This document shows, piece by piece, positions 47,403 to 57,670 of a stretch of DNA of 64,000 nt (position 1 is the first letter of the stretch; every line of letters starts with the position of its first letter). This DNA comes from Coniella vitis. Its lineage: Eukaryota; Ascomycota; Sordariomycetes; Diaporthales; Schizoparmaceae. The position numbers were made by a program, and so were the translations under genes. Below the pieces are notes generated by a model. That model saw only the letters and a program-made list of their open reading frames with translations, was not told where the DNA came from and did not search any database. The stretch spans positions 2,480,001 to 2,544,000 of the forward strand of contig WUJK01000005.1 in the NCBI GenBank assembly GCA_011317545.1, in the 5' to 3' direction.

Positions 47403-47590
47403 GAAAAAAGAAAAGATAAGAAGAAGAAGAAAACAAGAACAAGAACAAAAAATGGATAATACAGTGTTTTTGTGAGCGCGTGGGTGCTGGGTGATTGCTT
47501 AATTGTGCATATGTGTGTGTAACCTTTGTTCCGCGGCTTTTTTCTAAAATAATATTTCTTTTTTGGGCCTTTATAAAACACATTGATTCT

Positions 47591-50500
47591 TCAATTACCA
47601 GCATTAGTGCCGTTCCAAGCTGGTTTGATATCACCACCAGCAGCACCACCACCAGTTCCAACCTCGCCAGCGTCAGCAGCGGCAGTAATAGTACCGGCAT
47701 GACCAGTAGCAGGTCCTTCTTTGACGCCCTTCTTCTCCCCATCCACCGTCGCAGTATCCTTCTCCTTCTTTGCCTGCTCCTGCTCCTTGCTCGCCCGATT
47801 ACCAAGCAGCAATGCTCTAAAGTCGGCATTGCTCTTCATCGCAGTGCTGGCATTGGAAGTAGCGGCGTGGGTGGTGGGAGCATCCTCACCAGCAGTCGTC
47901 GACGACGGCGTGGTCTTTGCCTTGTCCTGCTCCAACGCCGACCCTCCTTCCTGGGAAGAAGCAGCAGACGGATGCTTGCTGCTCGCCTTATTAATCACAC
48001 CCGTAAACCCACCCCTGCCTTTTGTCTTGCCGCCCAGCAATGGTCGCCGGATAGTGGTCGAAGGCGGCGCCATCATTGTCGTCGTCTTTTTGCTCGTCGT
48101 TGCATTCGCTGCTGTCGATGACGGTTTCTGATCCACCCGATCGATCCGCGTCTCTCCCTTTTCGTGGAACAGCGCAGCCACCGACCCCGTCTTGAGCCGG
48201 CGACCTTCCACCTCGACACCATTGAGCGACAGTTGCGCTTTCCCGGCCGTTGCAGCATCGACGAATTCGACAATCGCCCCGCCGTGGTCCGGCCGCAAAG
48301 TCAGCTTGGAAAGCGTTCCGTGCAGCTCGACAAGAGCACGTGTGCGTGCGTCATTCATCGTATCCGGGAGTCCCATAATGGCAAATGTTCGCGCTCCTCC
48401 ACTGGTTTCCCTTGCGGCTGACGCGCCATTCCGACGACTATCCGTCATGGCCTCGTCGCCGTCTTCGTCACGCGTGGGGGCGGGAGACGATGATGGCGAC
48501 CCAGGCCCCGTTCGCGCAACGGGCTTGAAGTTGACCGGCTTCGACTTTTCCACGTTAAGAATCTGGTTTCGAAACTTGGTCTTGTCAAGCTCTGCAATCG
48601 CTGTCTCGGCCTGCTCCTTGGTCTCGAGCGCCACAAACGCACTGCCGCGGCTCTTGCCTGCCTGGTCCGTCAGGATCCGTACGCGCTCTACTTGTCCGTA
48701 TTTCGCAAACAGGCTGTGAACGTGGCTCTCGGTGGCGTCTTGGGGCAGGCTGGTCACGTGCACTTCGCGTCCCTCCTCAATGGCGCCATCTCGCTGCTTC
48801 TTGGCGCCTGGGTTCGAATACTTTGCTTCTAGCTTGTACCGGCCTTCGAGCATCTTGCCGTTGAGAGCCGTCGCCTTTGCAGCAGCCTCGGCAGTGCGGA
48901 AGGAGACGTAGCAAAAGCGGCGGTGGGTGTTGAACTTGAGACTGGGCCAGCGCATCGAAAAGATGTCTCCGCATCCCTTGAAGAGGTTGCGCATGTAGCC
49001 CTCGTCGGCGTGTGGCGGGTAGTTGGTCACAAAGAGGGTTACGCCTGTGGCTGGCGTCACGGTGATCTGGTCCTGGCCAAAGTACTTGCCGTCGCGCAAG
49101 AGCGCAGACTGTGCCTGGTCGGGCGTGTCAAACTCGATGAGGCAAACAACTGATTTCCCGTCATCTTCGTGCTTGGATTCGAGGTTCTTGATGTGGCCAT
49201 AATCGCGAAAGTATTGCCGGATCTTGGTCTTTGTAGCGTCAGAAGGCAATTTGGACACATAGATGGATGTATTCTCACGGTCACGCTTCAGGTGTTGCTG
49301 CTGTTCGGGCGTAGGCTCCGACTTGACGCGCTTGCTCGAGGCTTCTGCAGACTCGGCTACGTCATCATCCCGCACCCTTCTCTTCCTCGGAGATGCCTCT
49401 CCAGCATCCTGACTTGCGTCCTGGCCGGTGGTAGAAGCAGTGACAGCGGCAGCGGCAGCGCGAGACTGCTCTTCGTACTGCGCCACCTGGGCCGAGTAGG
49501 CTGCTGCTTGTTCCTCTTTCCTGCGTCTCGCAACAGCCTTGATTCCCTTGTGCACAGTGTCGCTGGCGCGGCGCACCATCTCTGGAGGCTCGTAGTCGTT
49601 GCAATGCTGCAGATACATTTCGTACACCTTTTCGGGCCAGTCGATCGAGGCTCGTTTGACCGCACGGGCGAGCACGTTGGTGGCTAGTGTCGGGATATGC
49701 AGGAGCTTGGATGCCTTGGACGCCGGCGTGGGACTGCGTCCGGAGCGGGGCCTGTTGGCGGAAAACATGGCCATCTCCCACATGTAAAACGAGAGCCAAA
49801 AGTTGTAGCTGTCTGCATAGAGGGGCTTCTTGGCCAAGTCGTTCCAGAATTGGCGCGCGCCATCGATGGTGGCCTTCTTCTCGGTCAGGTACTGGATATG
49901 GATGCGTTGCAGGCGGAAGTTGGGATCCCCCTTGTACTCGTGGCCGTACAGTCGTCGGCCCCAAATGTCGACGTCTTCCAGAGCGGCAGTCAACCCGATC
50001 TCGGCTACATCCGAGTCCTCATCTGTGGCGTTGGCATTCATAGCACGACGCTTGAGGAACCCGCACCAGGCCGCGTACATGTCAATTACACCCGTCATGC
50101 CATCCTTGTCGAGCTGGCCACTGGCAGTAGCAGCATGCTTGATGCGCTCAATGTTGTCGTATGAGAGGCCGACTTCCTCTGCGCTCATAATGTAGCGCGC
50201 CCAAAGCAAACCAGCCCAAGGGCAGTGCTGGACAGCGCGTTGGAGGGTATCCAGTAGGTTTGGCAGCAAACGGCCCAAGTCAGGGACGCTGGTTTGGCCT
50301 GTGCTTGCGACCGTGTATAGAGACGACAGCCATACGACGTAGTCGGTCCAGACGCTATCCTCCCGCGTAAAGATGCCAGTAAGGGCGCGTGAAAAGAGAC
50401 CCAGACAGATTTCGACCAGCAGGCCCTGCATACTCCCGCCCCTCTTGTTTTGCTTCATTTCCCAGTCCAGGTACTCGAGCATGGTTGCTTTTTCGTCGTC

Positions 50501-51130
50501 CGTCTTGTCCTCGTGCTGCGCCTTGAGGATCTTGAGCTCGAACGCTTCGCGCTCGTCCCAGATTTTGCGGGCGTCACGTGCGGCTGTTGTGATTTCTTGC
50601 ATTGTGCTCTCGTAGGCGGCGCGGTTGTACTCGGAGAGAAAGGTCGAAAACATTTGCGAAGTCTCGTCCCAAGTCTTGTGTGGGGTCACCAGGCGGTTGC
50701 GGAAGAGGTGGGTGATGCGCCGAATGCCCTCGTTTGTTCGGGATGTCGATAGCAGCTCCATTTCGAGCGATATCCACTTGTTCCACAGCTCGTGGCTGTC
50801 ATTCAAACGGTAGCGCGTGGCCTCGTAGCCCTGCTGCCAGAGACTGAGAGCTGCATCGAGCGAGAAGGCTTCACGGCCAACCATCCTTTCTTCGGGGGAT
50901 AGGCCCTGGCCATTGCTGCTGCGGGAATAGCACTCGAGGTAAAGGGACCAAAAATACTCGCAATAGGCGATCCACAGCTTGATGCTGCCGAATTCGGCAT
51001 TGATGGCCTGCTTGTAGCGTTCGAGGACATCGACACGGCTATTGAGGTCTCGGCCCTTGGTGCGGCTCTCTTCTTCAATCAGACTCAGCCAGGCGCTTTC
51101 GCCAGGCGGCGGAGGGTGGGTGTTGGCCAT
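47591..51130 (-). CDS. prp24: U4/U6 snRNA-annealing splicing factor PRP24/SART3
   Basis: Intronless as read, 1179 residues. The ATG at 51130 gives MANTHPPPPGESAWLSLIEE; the frame upstream lacks family features. The N-terminal half (about 10-530) has HAT helical repeats, with Trp/Tyr-spaced units such as LWIAYCEYFWSLYLE and LWARYIMSAEE. A Lys/Arg-rich region with KRVKSEPTPE is the likely nuclear signal. Four RRMs follow: SIYVSKLP (about 617), LFVTNYPP (about 697), VHVTSLPQ (about 788) and a diverged fourth, FAIMGLPD (about 915). Near 1097 is the Lsm-interaction motif KSNADFRALLLG. PRP24/SART3 recycles U4 and U6 snRNPs by annealing the snRNAs and contacts the Lsm2-8 ring through that motif. The HAT repeats make it SART3-like rather than like the short yeast Prp24. 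An Ala/Gly-rich tail of about 70 residues follows the motif, which usually sits at the very end. Confidence 0.94.
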   Translation of the reverse strand: MANTHPPPPGESAWLSLIEEESRTKGRDLNSRVDVLERYKQAINAEFGSIKLWIAYCEYFWSLYLECYSRSSNGQGLSPEERMVGREAFSLDAALSLWQQGYEATRYRLNDSHELWNKWISLEMELLSTSRTNEGIRRITHLFRNRLVTPHKTWDETSQMFSTFLSEYNRAAYESTMQEITTAARDARKIWDEREAFELKILKAQHEDKTDDEKATMLEYLDWEMKQNKRGGSMQGLLVEICLGLFSRALTGIFTREDSVWTDYVVWLSSLYTVASTGQTSVPDLGRLLPNLLDTLQRAVQHCPWAGLLWARYIMSAEEVGLSYDNIERIKHAATASGQLDKDGMTGVIDMYAAWCGFLKRRAMNANATDEDSDVAEIGLTAALEDVDIWGRRLYGHEYKGDPNFRLQRIHIQYLTEKKATIDGARQFWNDLAKKPLYADSYNFWLSFYMWEMAMFSANRPRSGRSPTPASKASKLLHIPTLATNVLARAVKRASIDWPEKVYEMYLQHCNDYEPPEMVRRASDTVHKGIKAVARRRKEEQAAAYSAQVAQYEEQSRAAAAAVTASTTGQDASQDAGEASPRKRRVRDDDVAESAEASSKRVKSEPTPEQQQHLKRDRENTSIYVSKLPSDATKTKIRQYFRDYGHIKNLESKHEDDGKSVVCLIEFDTPDQAQSALLRDGKYFGQDQITVTPATGVTLFVTNYPPHADEGYMRNLFKGCGDIFSMRWPSLKFNTHRRFCYVSFRTAEAAAKATALNGKMLEGRYKLEAKYSNPGAKKQRDGAIEEGREVHVTSLPQDATESHVHSLFAKYGQVERVRILTDQAGKSRGSAFVALETKEQAETAIAELDKTKFRNQILNVEKSKPVNFKPVARTGPGSPSSSPAPTRDEDGDEAMTDSRRNGASAARETSGGARTFAIMGLPDTMNDARTRALVELHGTLSKLTLRPDHGGAIVEFVDAATAGKAQLSLNGVEVEGRRLKTGSVAALFHEKGETRIDRVDQKPSSTAANATTSKKTTTMMAPPSTTIRRPLLGGKTKGRGGFTGVINKASSKHPSAASSQEGGSALEQDKAKTTPSSTTAGEDAPTTHAATSNASTAMKSNADFRALLLGNRASKEQEQAKKEKDTATVDGEKKGVKEGPATGHAGTITAAADAGEVGTGGGAAGGDIKPAWNGTNAGN

Positions 51131-54100
51131 GGTCGCTGTTCGGCGCAGCCAAATGGAAGCTGGGTCGCGAGCGATCAAAGGCCACGTACAACAAGAGGGC
51201 TGGGGCCAGTCGAGGGTTCGGCAGCGGTTCGGATGCGTGCGGCAGCGCTTCGTCGTTGTGGTAATCAATCGACGGGCGGCGCGCAGCTCAGCGCAGCTCA
51301 GCGCAGCTTAGGCTTCACCGCTCTCGACCTAGGCAGCGAGAAAGAGACCGAAGAGCAGTCGGGCACCCAGTGCTGAGGAGCTGGAAGGTCGATCGGGGCC
51401 ACGCCAAGGGTTGCTGGCCTTGGAAGTGGGCTCAGGACAGACGGCGCACCGGGGCGGGGAGCAAGCTGTCGACTGGGCTGGGGCGTCGGTGAGCAGACGG
51501 CAGCGTCGCAGCAATGGAAGCGTCGATGGTGGAGCCGTTGGGTGGTGATGGCGTCGGGCGGCCGCTCTTTCTGGGGTCCCTCGTCTCCCACGTCGCAAAA
51601 GAAAGGCGCAGATGGTGGTGCCGGGACCAGGAGCACCATCTGAGAAGCAGGGCAAGAGCAAACTCGCGCGAGGGGTCGTGCAATTGGAACACAGCAGCGC
51701 GTGCACGGCGAGGCGGCAACGCGATGGCCGGGCGAGCTCGTCAGCGGCGGTTGCACAGGGCAGATGGTGAAAAGGAGACACACTGGCTCGCGCAGAAGCG
51801 GGTGGTGGGAAGTGGAAGGGGGGGAAGGTGGGAGAGGGAGAAAAAAAAAACGAGAATGTGTTGATGCAAAGGCGAGCGCGCGACAGTCCTCCAGACGAAC
51901 CGACGGGCTTTGGCTGACTACAGCAGACGGCGCGGTTGGGCTAGCACTGGGGTCGGGGCTGGCAGCGGGCCCACTTGCCTTGCGGGCTCTGGTACTATGT
52001 AGGCCCCCCCCCCCCGGGACCACTGTAAGGCACGATTTGTGTCCAGCGGTAGGGCCCCTGGGCCCAGGGCCCCAAGGGCTCTAGATCCGGAGGCTGCAGC
52101 ACCCGGCACTGCGCTGCAGCAAGGCCCTCGTACCTGCACTTTTAGCGCCTGGTACGTCCGACGGACTTGACCCGCCAGCGCCGCGGTCAGTCAGGCCGCC
52201 GCTAAAAGAAGGCACTGGCTGAATCATATTCGGCTCCGAGCCATGCCGGGAATTGCCAATGTTTTGGGTTTGTAATGATTCAAGTACCGCTGCCGCTGCA
52301 ATTGAGGCAGGCCCCAAGAACCTAGCAGGCAGAAGAAGCTTCAGAGAGGACAAGGAAGAATGCATCTGGGCTGCAGATGGCCCAGAGATGATGGCCAAAG
52401 AATGGAGTGCCAGCAAGAATATAAACATCACCTATAGCATCCCCATCCACCCCCGGCGCATCCGCTCCTCGCGATCCAGCAAAACAACCAACGCGCAACC
52501 CTGACTCGAGGGTGGGAGGAGTCTCGAAGTGGCCCAGAGCCAATCAACCGCCTGGCTGCACAGAGTCAGTTACATAGTACGCTGGGCTGGCTGGCCCCTC
52601 AGGCTGTTGGCCTGCCTGCTGCCGTTGCCCGGTCCCAGGGCTTGCAGTGGCCTCCAGGGGAGGGTTGCAGCGGGCTACAAAGCACAGCGTCTCCCCCTCC
52701 AGGGGGCCCTGGAAGGCTGGGGGGCCTGGGGGCCTGGGGGCCTATCCAGCAGGGGGTCGGCGCCTCAAGCCCGACAATGTCGTCATACCGTCCATGGGTC
52801 GCGGGAAAAAGCCATGCAGTGCGCCCATCGTCTTTCCAGTTCTGGACCCTGCTGATCGCAGGCCTGCCGCGGTTTGTCCCAACAGGGACTTGCAGGCGCT
52901 GTTTGTCCTGTAGCAAGTAGCCACAGGCTCTGAAGAGGAACCACCAGGGCCGCAGTTCACCCTGTTCGCTCCCTGGGCCTTACCAAGTCCACCACACCAC
53001 ACCATCCATCAGCATCACCAAGTCAGGACTGCTGTGTACGCGGGTTCGCTCTCCAGTGCCACCAACTCTACCACCTGCACACAGCCCAACAAGGGTCCAA
53101 GGGTCCGAAAAACGGGCTTGATTTCCTTGTCGCTAGCAATCAAGCCATGGCGCGCCCGTGGCTTGGGTCCCCTTCTTCATATCCATGGTAGCCGTGCTCT
53201 GCCTCTCTTTTGCGTTTTGCGGCCAAGGCCCCTCTGCCGGAATGCTGGCTCCCGTCGTCAGCCTAATAGTGGGTGTCACGCACTTTGGTGCGCCAAGACC
53301 ATGTAAGCTGCACCCGGACCTTGTCTGCTTGTCAAGGACCAAGGCCTGACACATCACATCGCAAACCGAACCAAGCCAAAAACAAACCGCACGATGGCAG
53401 CTAAGGCATACTGCCCATGGTTTGCAGGTGCTAAGCAGGAAAGTTGGATGAACGTGTGCCGAGCTATCCGAGCTGTTGCTGCTCTGGTTCGTTTTCCCCT
53501 TGTTATTCCTTTCTTTTCTCTCTCCCACCCCTCCCGTCACTTGCAAAGTCTCTGCCCATCCATTGCTCTGGCCGTTTGGAATCTGGACATTCAAAAACAG
53601 GATTTAAGGTTTAGGAAGATCTCGGGAAACGCTCATCCTTGCGACATTGCTCAATATTAGGCTTTGGGGGGGCGTCCAGGCCATCCTCCCTCCTTTTATC
53701 GACCAACAAGCCGCTCAGCCACAGACTGCTCATCAACTGTTTGCTTGCCAGCTTGCTTGCCAGCTTGCTTGTCCATGCGCAGACCGACTCGACGGCCCGA
53801 CAACCTTAATCTGCGCGGGATGACGTGCCAGATTTCACCCTCGTGGTGGCCTGCATAAAGCTATCAATCAAGCAGTAGTATGAACACTCCACAATAAGCC
53901 GAGCCACGATCCCATCTACCATTTCAGTACGATCAGAAACGAAACGTTTGAATGAAAGAAAAAGAGTTTCAAGCACAGGTTGCGACTCGTCCTGCGGCCA
54001 CAGTGTCAGCCTGTCAACCCCCCTCCCCTGAATATCATTTTCCCTTTTCGCCATGCCGCTTATGGAGCCCGGGTGCCCTGTCATCGATTTTCAATCCAGC

Positions 54101-55432
54101 CCAGGCATCCCAGCGGTCCTGGTGTGGGTTGGGTTGTCTTGTGTGAGAATCAAGCCTTTTCCATCTTGACTCGATGAATCCATCAGATCAAACCAGATCT
54201 CTCAGAACTGGCAGTCGCTTTTCTCCATATGACAGCTCGACACTTCATTGTACTGATGCTTTCGTTTGCTGATCCAACCCCGTGGGGTCTGGATTGGATC
54301 TGTAATTGAAACAGTTGAGCTCCGGCTAGATCTGAGAAGCTGGCTGGATGTCAGATGCTTCCCTTGCGTATGATGCATAATGAATCTACGAGAACGAGCT
54401 CAAGAGCCCAGGGCACACAAACGCGTAGATTCAACGCTCTCGTCTGTTTTGGGCGTGGACGAGAAGAGATCGGGGATAAAAATAACGACAACTGACTCGG
54501 GATGTTAGTCATTTATTACTCACCTTCGCCCATTGCTATCCTTCCACTCAAAGGATACTAGTCTGACTTATCGTCCACTGAACGGAGAAACAATCTTCCT
54601 CTCGACAAGTTCAGAGGCCGTGATCGTGATACCTGGTCCAAGGTATAAATCCTTCTCTTATACAGCCTTCTGTCTGTTGTCTCTGTTTCCCGTCTTGCAC
54701 TGCTACCGTATAGATAGCTAGGAGCACCCTCCACTCACTCACTCCCTTCGCCCGATGATCATCAAACGCACTCGTGGCATGCTTGACAAACAAAAGAACA
54801 AAACAAGGATGAGGCAGATCTCGCACGCTCTTTCCTTTGACTAAACCATACCTTTAGCTACAATCCACAACAAGGTACTTGGTCTCAAGGGTGATTGGCT
54901 CCTCTTCAAACTGATCCAAACCCCCAGTATCTTTTGTGAATCATGTTGAAGATCGTGAAAGCAGTTTAGAAGAGGTTTCGAACCCTTTTCTCCTCCTCGG
55001 GTTTGGATGGAGCGGGCAGTAGACTGGGAGAAGTGGGCTTCTGATCCATCCTTTCTTATGCCAAGGGCTTCCTCTACGGTTCATGTGGCGTGATAAACTA
55101 TCATGGGACTCAAATTGCGAATGAGATGATTCGATTGTGAGCTCAAAATGCCCACTACGCACCGGTTTGCATACTGGGCGTCTGTTATACAAGAAGGTGC
55201 TAGTGACTTCAGAGTGAAGTGCTAGTGATGGAACAGAGCCGGGTTGGTGTCTCGCGGATGAGTGTGTGTTCCTCATCACCTCGAATGGGACCGGTCGGTT
55301 TGAGTATCCTCTGATCAAGATTCAACATACACACACAAGCATCAATCTTCCCCAAGTCTGTCGTTAAACATACTAATTCCCTGCCCCTTCCCCCCTAACA
55401 GACTCTTCATTTATCTTTTTTTGTTTTTCCCT
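51131..55432. other. 4.3-kb intergenic region, no gene seen
   Basis: This is one of the longest gene-free stretches. The first 1.5 kb is GC-rich and contains the PRP24 promoter; open frames there overlap on both strands and have no motifs. It includes TACTATGTA-type motifs at 51993 and 52571, a ten-base C run near 52007-52016, and a 12-bp GCTTGCTTGCCA repeat at 53741-53771. I see no tRNA or snRNA. Confidence 0.4.
53741..53771. repeat. 12-bp tandem repeat (GCTTGCTTGCCA)
   Basis: About two and a half copies of a 12-bp unit. Confidence 0.8.
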
Positions 55433-56546
55433 TCACCACGCCTCTTGCCCTTGAATGCTCAAAAACCCCCCGTGCTCTCCATCCCTCTTACCAAGCAGTA
55501 TATCCACCATAGCAGCCGCCGGCTGCCGCGTAGGCTGCGCCACATTCGCAAGCGTGCACACGGCGCTCAGGTTCGAAACCGTAAAGCCCGGGTTGAAGGC
55601 AAACACTTTGCACCCCGCCCTGCCGTACTCGGCCGCCTGGCAGGCGGTGAGCATGTTCATGGCGGCCTTGCTGACGCGGTAGGGGACAATGTTGCGGGGC
55701 ACGTGCACCGCGCCGACGACCGTGCTCACGTCGAGGGCGATGGAGCCGGCGCCCGAGGTGACGTTGATGATGCGCGGTACGCGGCGGCGGCGTTGTACGG
55801 TGCCGCTGTGGGCATCGGCACCGGCATCAGCATCAGCATCAGCATCGGCCTTGGGATGGGGACTTGTTGTTGTTGTTGTTGGGAGGAGGAGGAGCGGCGC
55901 GAATGCCTCGCCCATGGCTGCTGGGCCCATGGCATGCACGCGGAAGCACTTTTCCATGCCCCTGAAAAGGGACGTGTCCTGTGGCGTGGATATACCGGCA
56001 TTGTTCACCAGAGCATCCAGTCTGATGATGGGATCCATATCAACGATTCGGGGCATTAGAAGGGGATTCACTTGGAGTAAAAGGGGCCCCAGGAATGGGG
56101 GGGGGGGTTGGACAAAACATCATTGAATGATCAAATAAACTGTGTCAAAGGGTGGTGGTGGTGTGCAGTTCAAACTCACCTTCCATATTTCTCACGGACC
56201 TGCTTCGCAGCCGCACGGATGGAGTCTTCGTCTGTTACATCGAGCATCACGAGGTCGAGAGCTCCAGGCAAGCCCCGTGCCTCGAGGTCCTCCACTGCAG
56301 CCTCGCCCCGTTCTCGTGAACGACTGCAAAGAATGACCGTGTTGGAAGCGGTCGCGAGGAGCTGGGAGGCTAGCTCCAAGCCAATCCCACTGTTTGCTGT
56401 GATGGAACATTAGCCAAAAGAAAAGGAACGAGAGAAGGGAGAAAAGAACCAGTCTCTCTTTCGAGGACTTTGTCTTGGAGACAGTTGTGGACGCTGTAGT
56501 TCAAGGGAGACGTACCGCCTGTGATGAGTGTAATTGTTTGGTCCAT
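55433..56546 (-). CDS. short-chain dehydrogenase/reductase (carbonyl reductase-like)
   Basis: Three exons: 56546-56516 (31 bp), 56396-56180 and 56021-55433, with introns of 119 and 158 bp (GTACGT/ACAG and GTGAGT/CAG). The product is 278 residues. Exon 1 gives MDQTITLITG, and the junction completes the cofactor motif as TGANSGIG. The second exon carries the Arg-based NADP-like strand VILCSRSRERGEAAVEDL and LDVTD. The third has LDALVNNAGIS, VTSGAGSIALD, and the catalytic Tyr/Lys in PYRVSKAAMNML, then PGFTVSNL. The layout resembles fungal carbonyl-reductase-like SDRs; the substrate is unknown. An Asp-Ala repeat (ADADADADAGADA) interrupts the region before the active-site Ser strand. The micro-exon makes the start easy to miss. 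Confidence 0.88.
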
Positions 56547-57221
56547 TGCTGCTTGCAGATGTTGAGACTACGCTCAAAACGATGATTGTGTTGCAGATGA
56601 TTGTTTTTTTTTTTTTTTTTTTTTTTTTTGGCATATTGGATCGCATCGTACCGACAATGTCGATTATATATCCATCTTTTGGCAGTTGTTGTTGCGGACT
56701 CCGAGGCTGGAGATTACATTGATAGGGAGCATGGGGTTAAGAATTCACTGGCACACCGAAATGTCCGGTGCTGGGTTTCTCATGGTACCATGCCATGTAT
56801 TGGGCATGTGTCGAGTCTTCATTTGCTGCATAAGCTGTTTAACCACAGGTGGTTTGGTTAACTCCGTACGTTAAGTGCGGTCTCGGAGCATCTTGGGGAC
56901 GCGCACTTATGGCCTTGGTATCCTGCGCAATCTACAGCACATCACTGAACCACATTGGATGACCAACTTGAAATGGACATGTATAAGGTATACAGACTTG
57001 GTATTCACGCACTGGTCATGCGAAATCCTGGTGGTGGGGGTATCAGAGCATATAACAATCCCAGTGCCTAGTCCCAAAACAATCCTGACAAGACCACCCA
57101 CCCCTTACGCCAGAAAGAAGAATAGCTAAACAAAACTTTCAGCGGTTCCACCGCCGTCATGGCAATCTTCTCACGTCACTCTCGACTAGAGAGGGCTTCT
57201 CCTCCAGCCCCATGGCTGTGT
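56547..57221. other. intergenic with 26-base T run
   Basis: No gene is seen. A run of 26 T (56604-56629) lies about 60 bp upstream of the SDR start codon on the opposite strand, so it is poly-A in the promoter sense. Confidence 0.5.
56604..56629. repeat. poly-T homopolymer (26)
   Basis: Twenty-six consecutive T in the SDR promoter region. Confidence 0.9.
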
Positions 57222-57578
57222 CTAGTTGGCCTTCTTCGCCGGAACAACTGGCTTGCCCTGCTGCTGGCGGGTGTAGATGATGTAGGCCGCGGCAACCACA
57301 CCAATCACCACAATATTGCCTGAAGAATGGTTAGTCCGTGGTCAAAATCACATGGCAGCGAAGCAGTGCCACTTACTGAGGATGAAACGGCCAACACCTC
57401 CCACAACATCGATCGCGCCCTTGAAGACATCGGCAAAGAGGTTGATGACGCCCGAGAAGAAGTTGAGGATGGTCGTGATGATTGTGTTGATCACCGAGGC
57501 AAACGCGCCGATGATAGACGCGAAAAGCTCGTAGATGGACTTTACGAGGTCCTCGATGGCAGCCACGAATTTGGTCAT
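57222..57578 (-). CDS. small hydrophobic membrane protein, unrecognised
   Basis: Two exons, 57578-57377 and 57319-57222, with a 57-bp intron (GTAAGT/TTCAG) splitting a Ser codon; 99 residues. The first 65 residues form amphipathic to hydrophobic helices with regularly spaced Ile, Phe and Val (LVKSIYELFASIIGAFASVI, TIITTILNFFSGVINLFADV). Exon 2 encodes a clear membrane helix NIVVIGVVAAAYIIYTR and a short basic tail ending PVVPAKKAN. I do not recognise a named family; similar small repetitive hydrophobic proteins occur in filamentous ascomycetes. The precise splice and frame support coding. An (AT)n tract 75-95 bp upstream of the ATG could act as a TATA element. Confidence 0.72.
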
Positions 57579-57654
57579 TTTGTCGGGTTTTTGGGATGCA
57601 AAAGTGTTGGACTGTTGTTGATGGCGTTTGTGTGCTGTTGGCCACAGAAAAGAA

Positions 57655-57670
57655 ATATATATATATATAT
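57655..57670. repeat. (AT)8 tract upstream of the small membrane protein
   Basis: An alternating AT tract about 80 bp before the start codon at 57578. It may serve as the TATA element. Confidence 0.7.

Larger units (their letters stand above)
45014..47590. other. intergenic upstream of the GH5 gene and downstream of PRP24
   Basis: No gene is supported. It holds the GH5 promoter, with TATAAT-like sequence near 45171 and a TACTATGTA at 45198 on the plus strand, a CTTGTC-type tandem repeat (45426-45475), several A-rich tracts, a TA repeat (46984-47003) and 19 A at 47384-47402. Confidence 0.5.
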
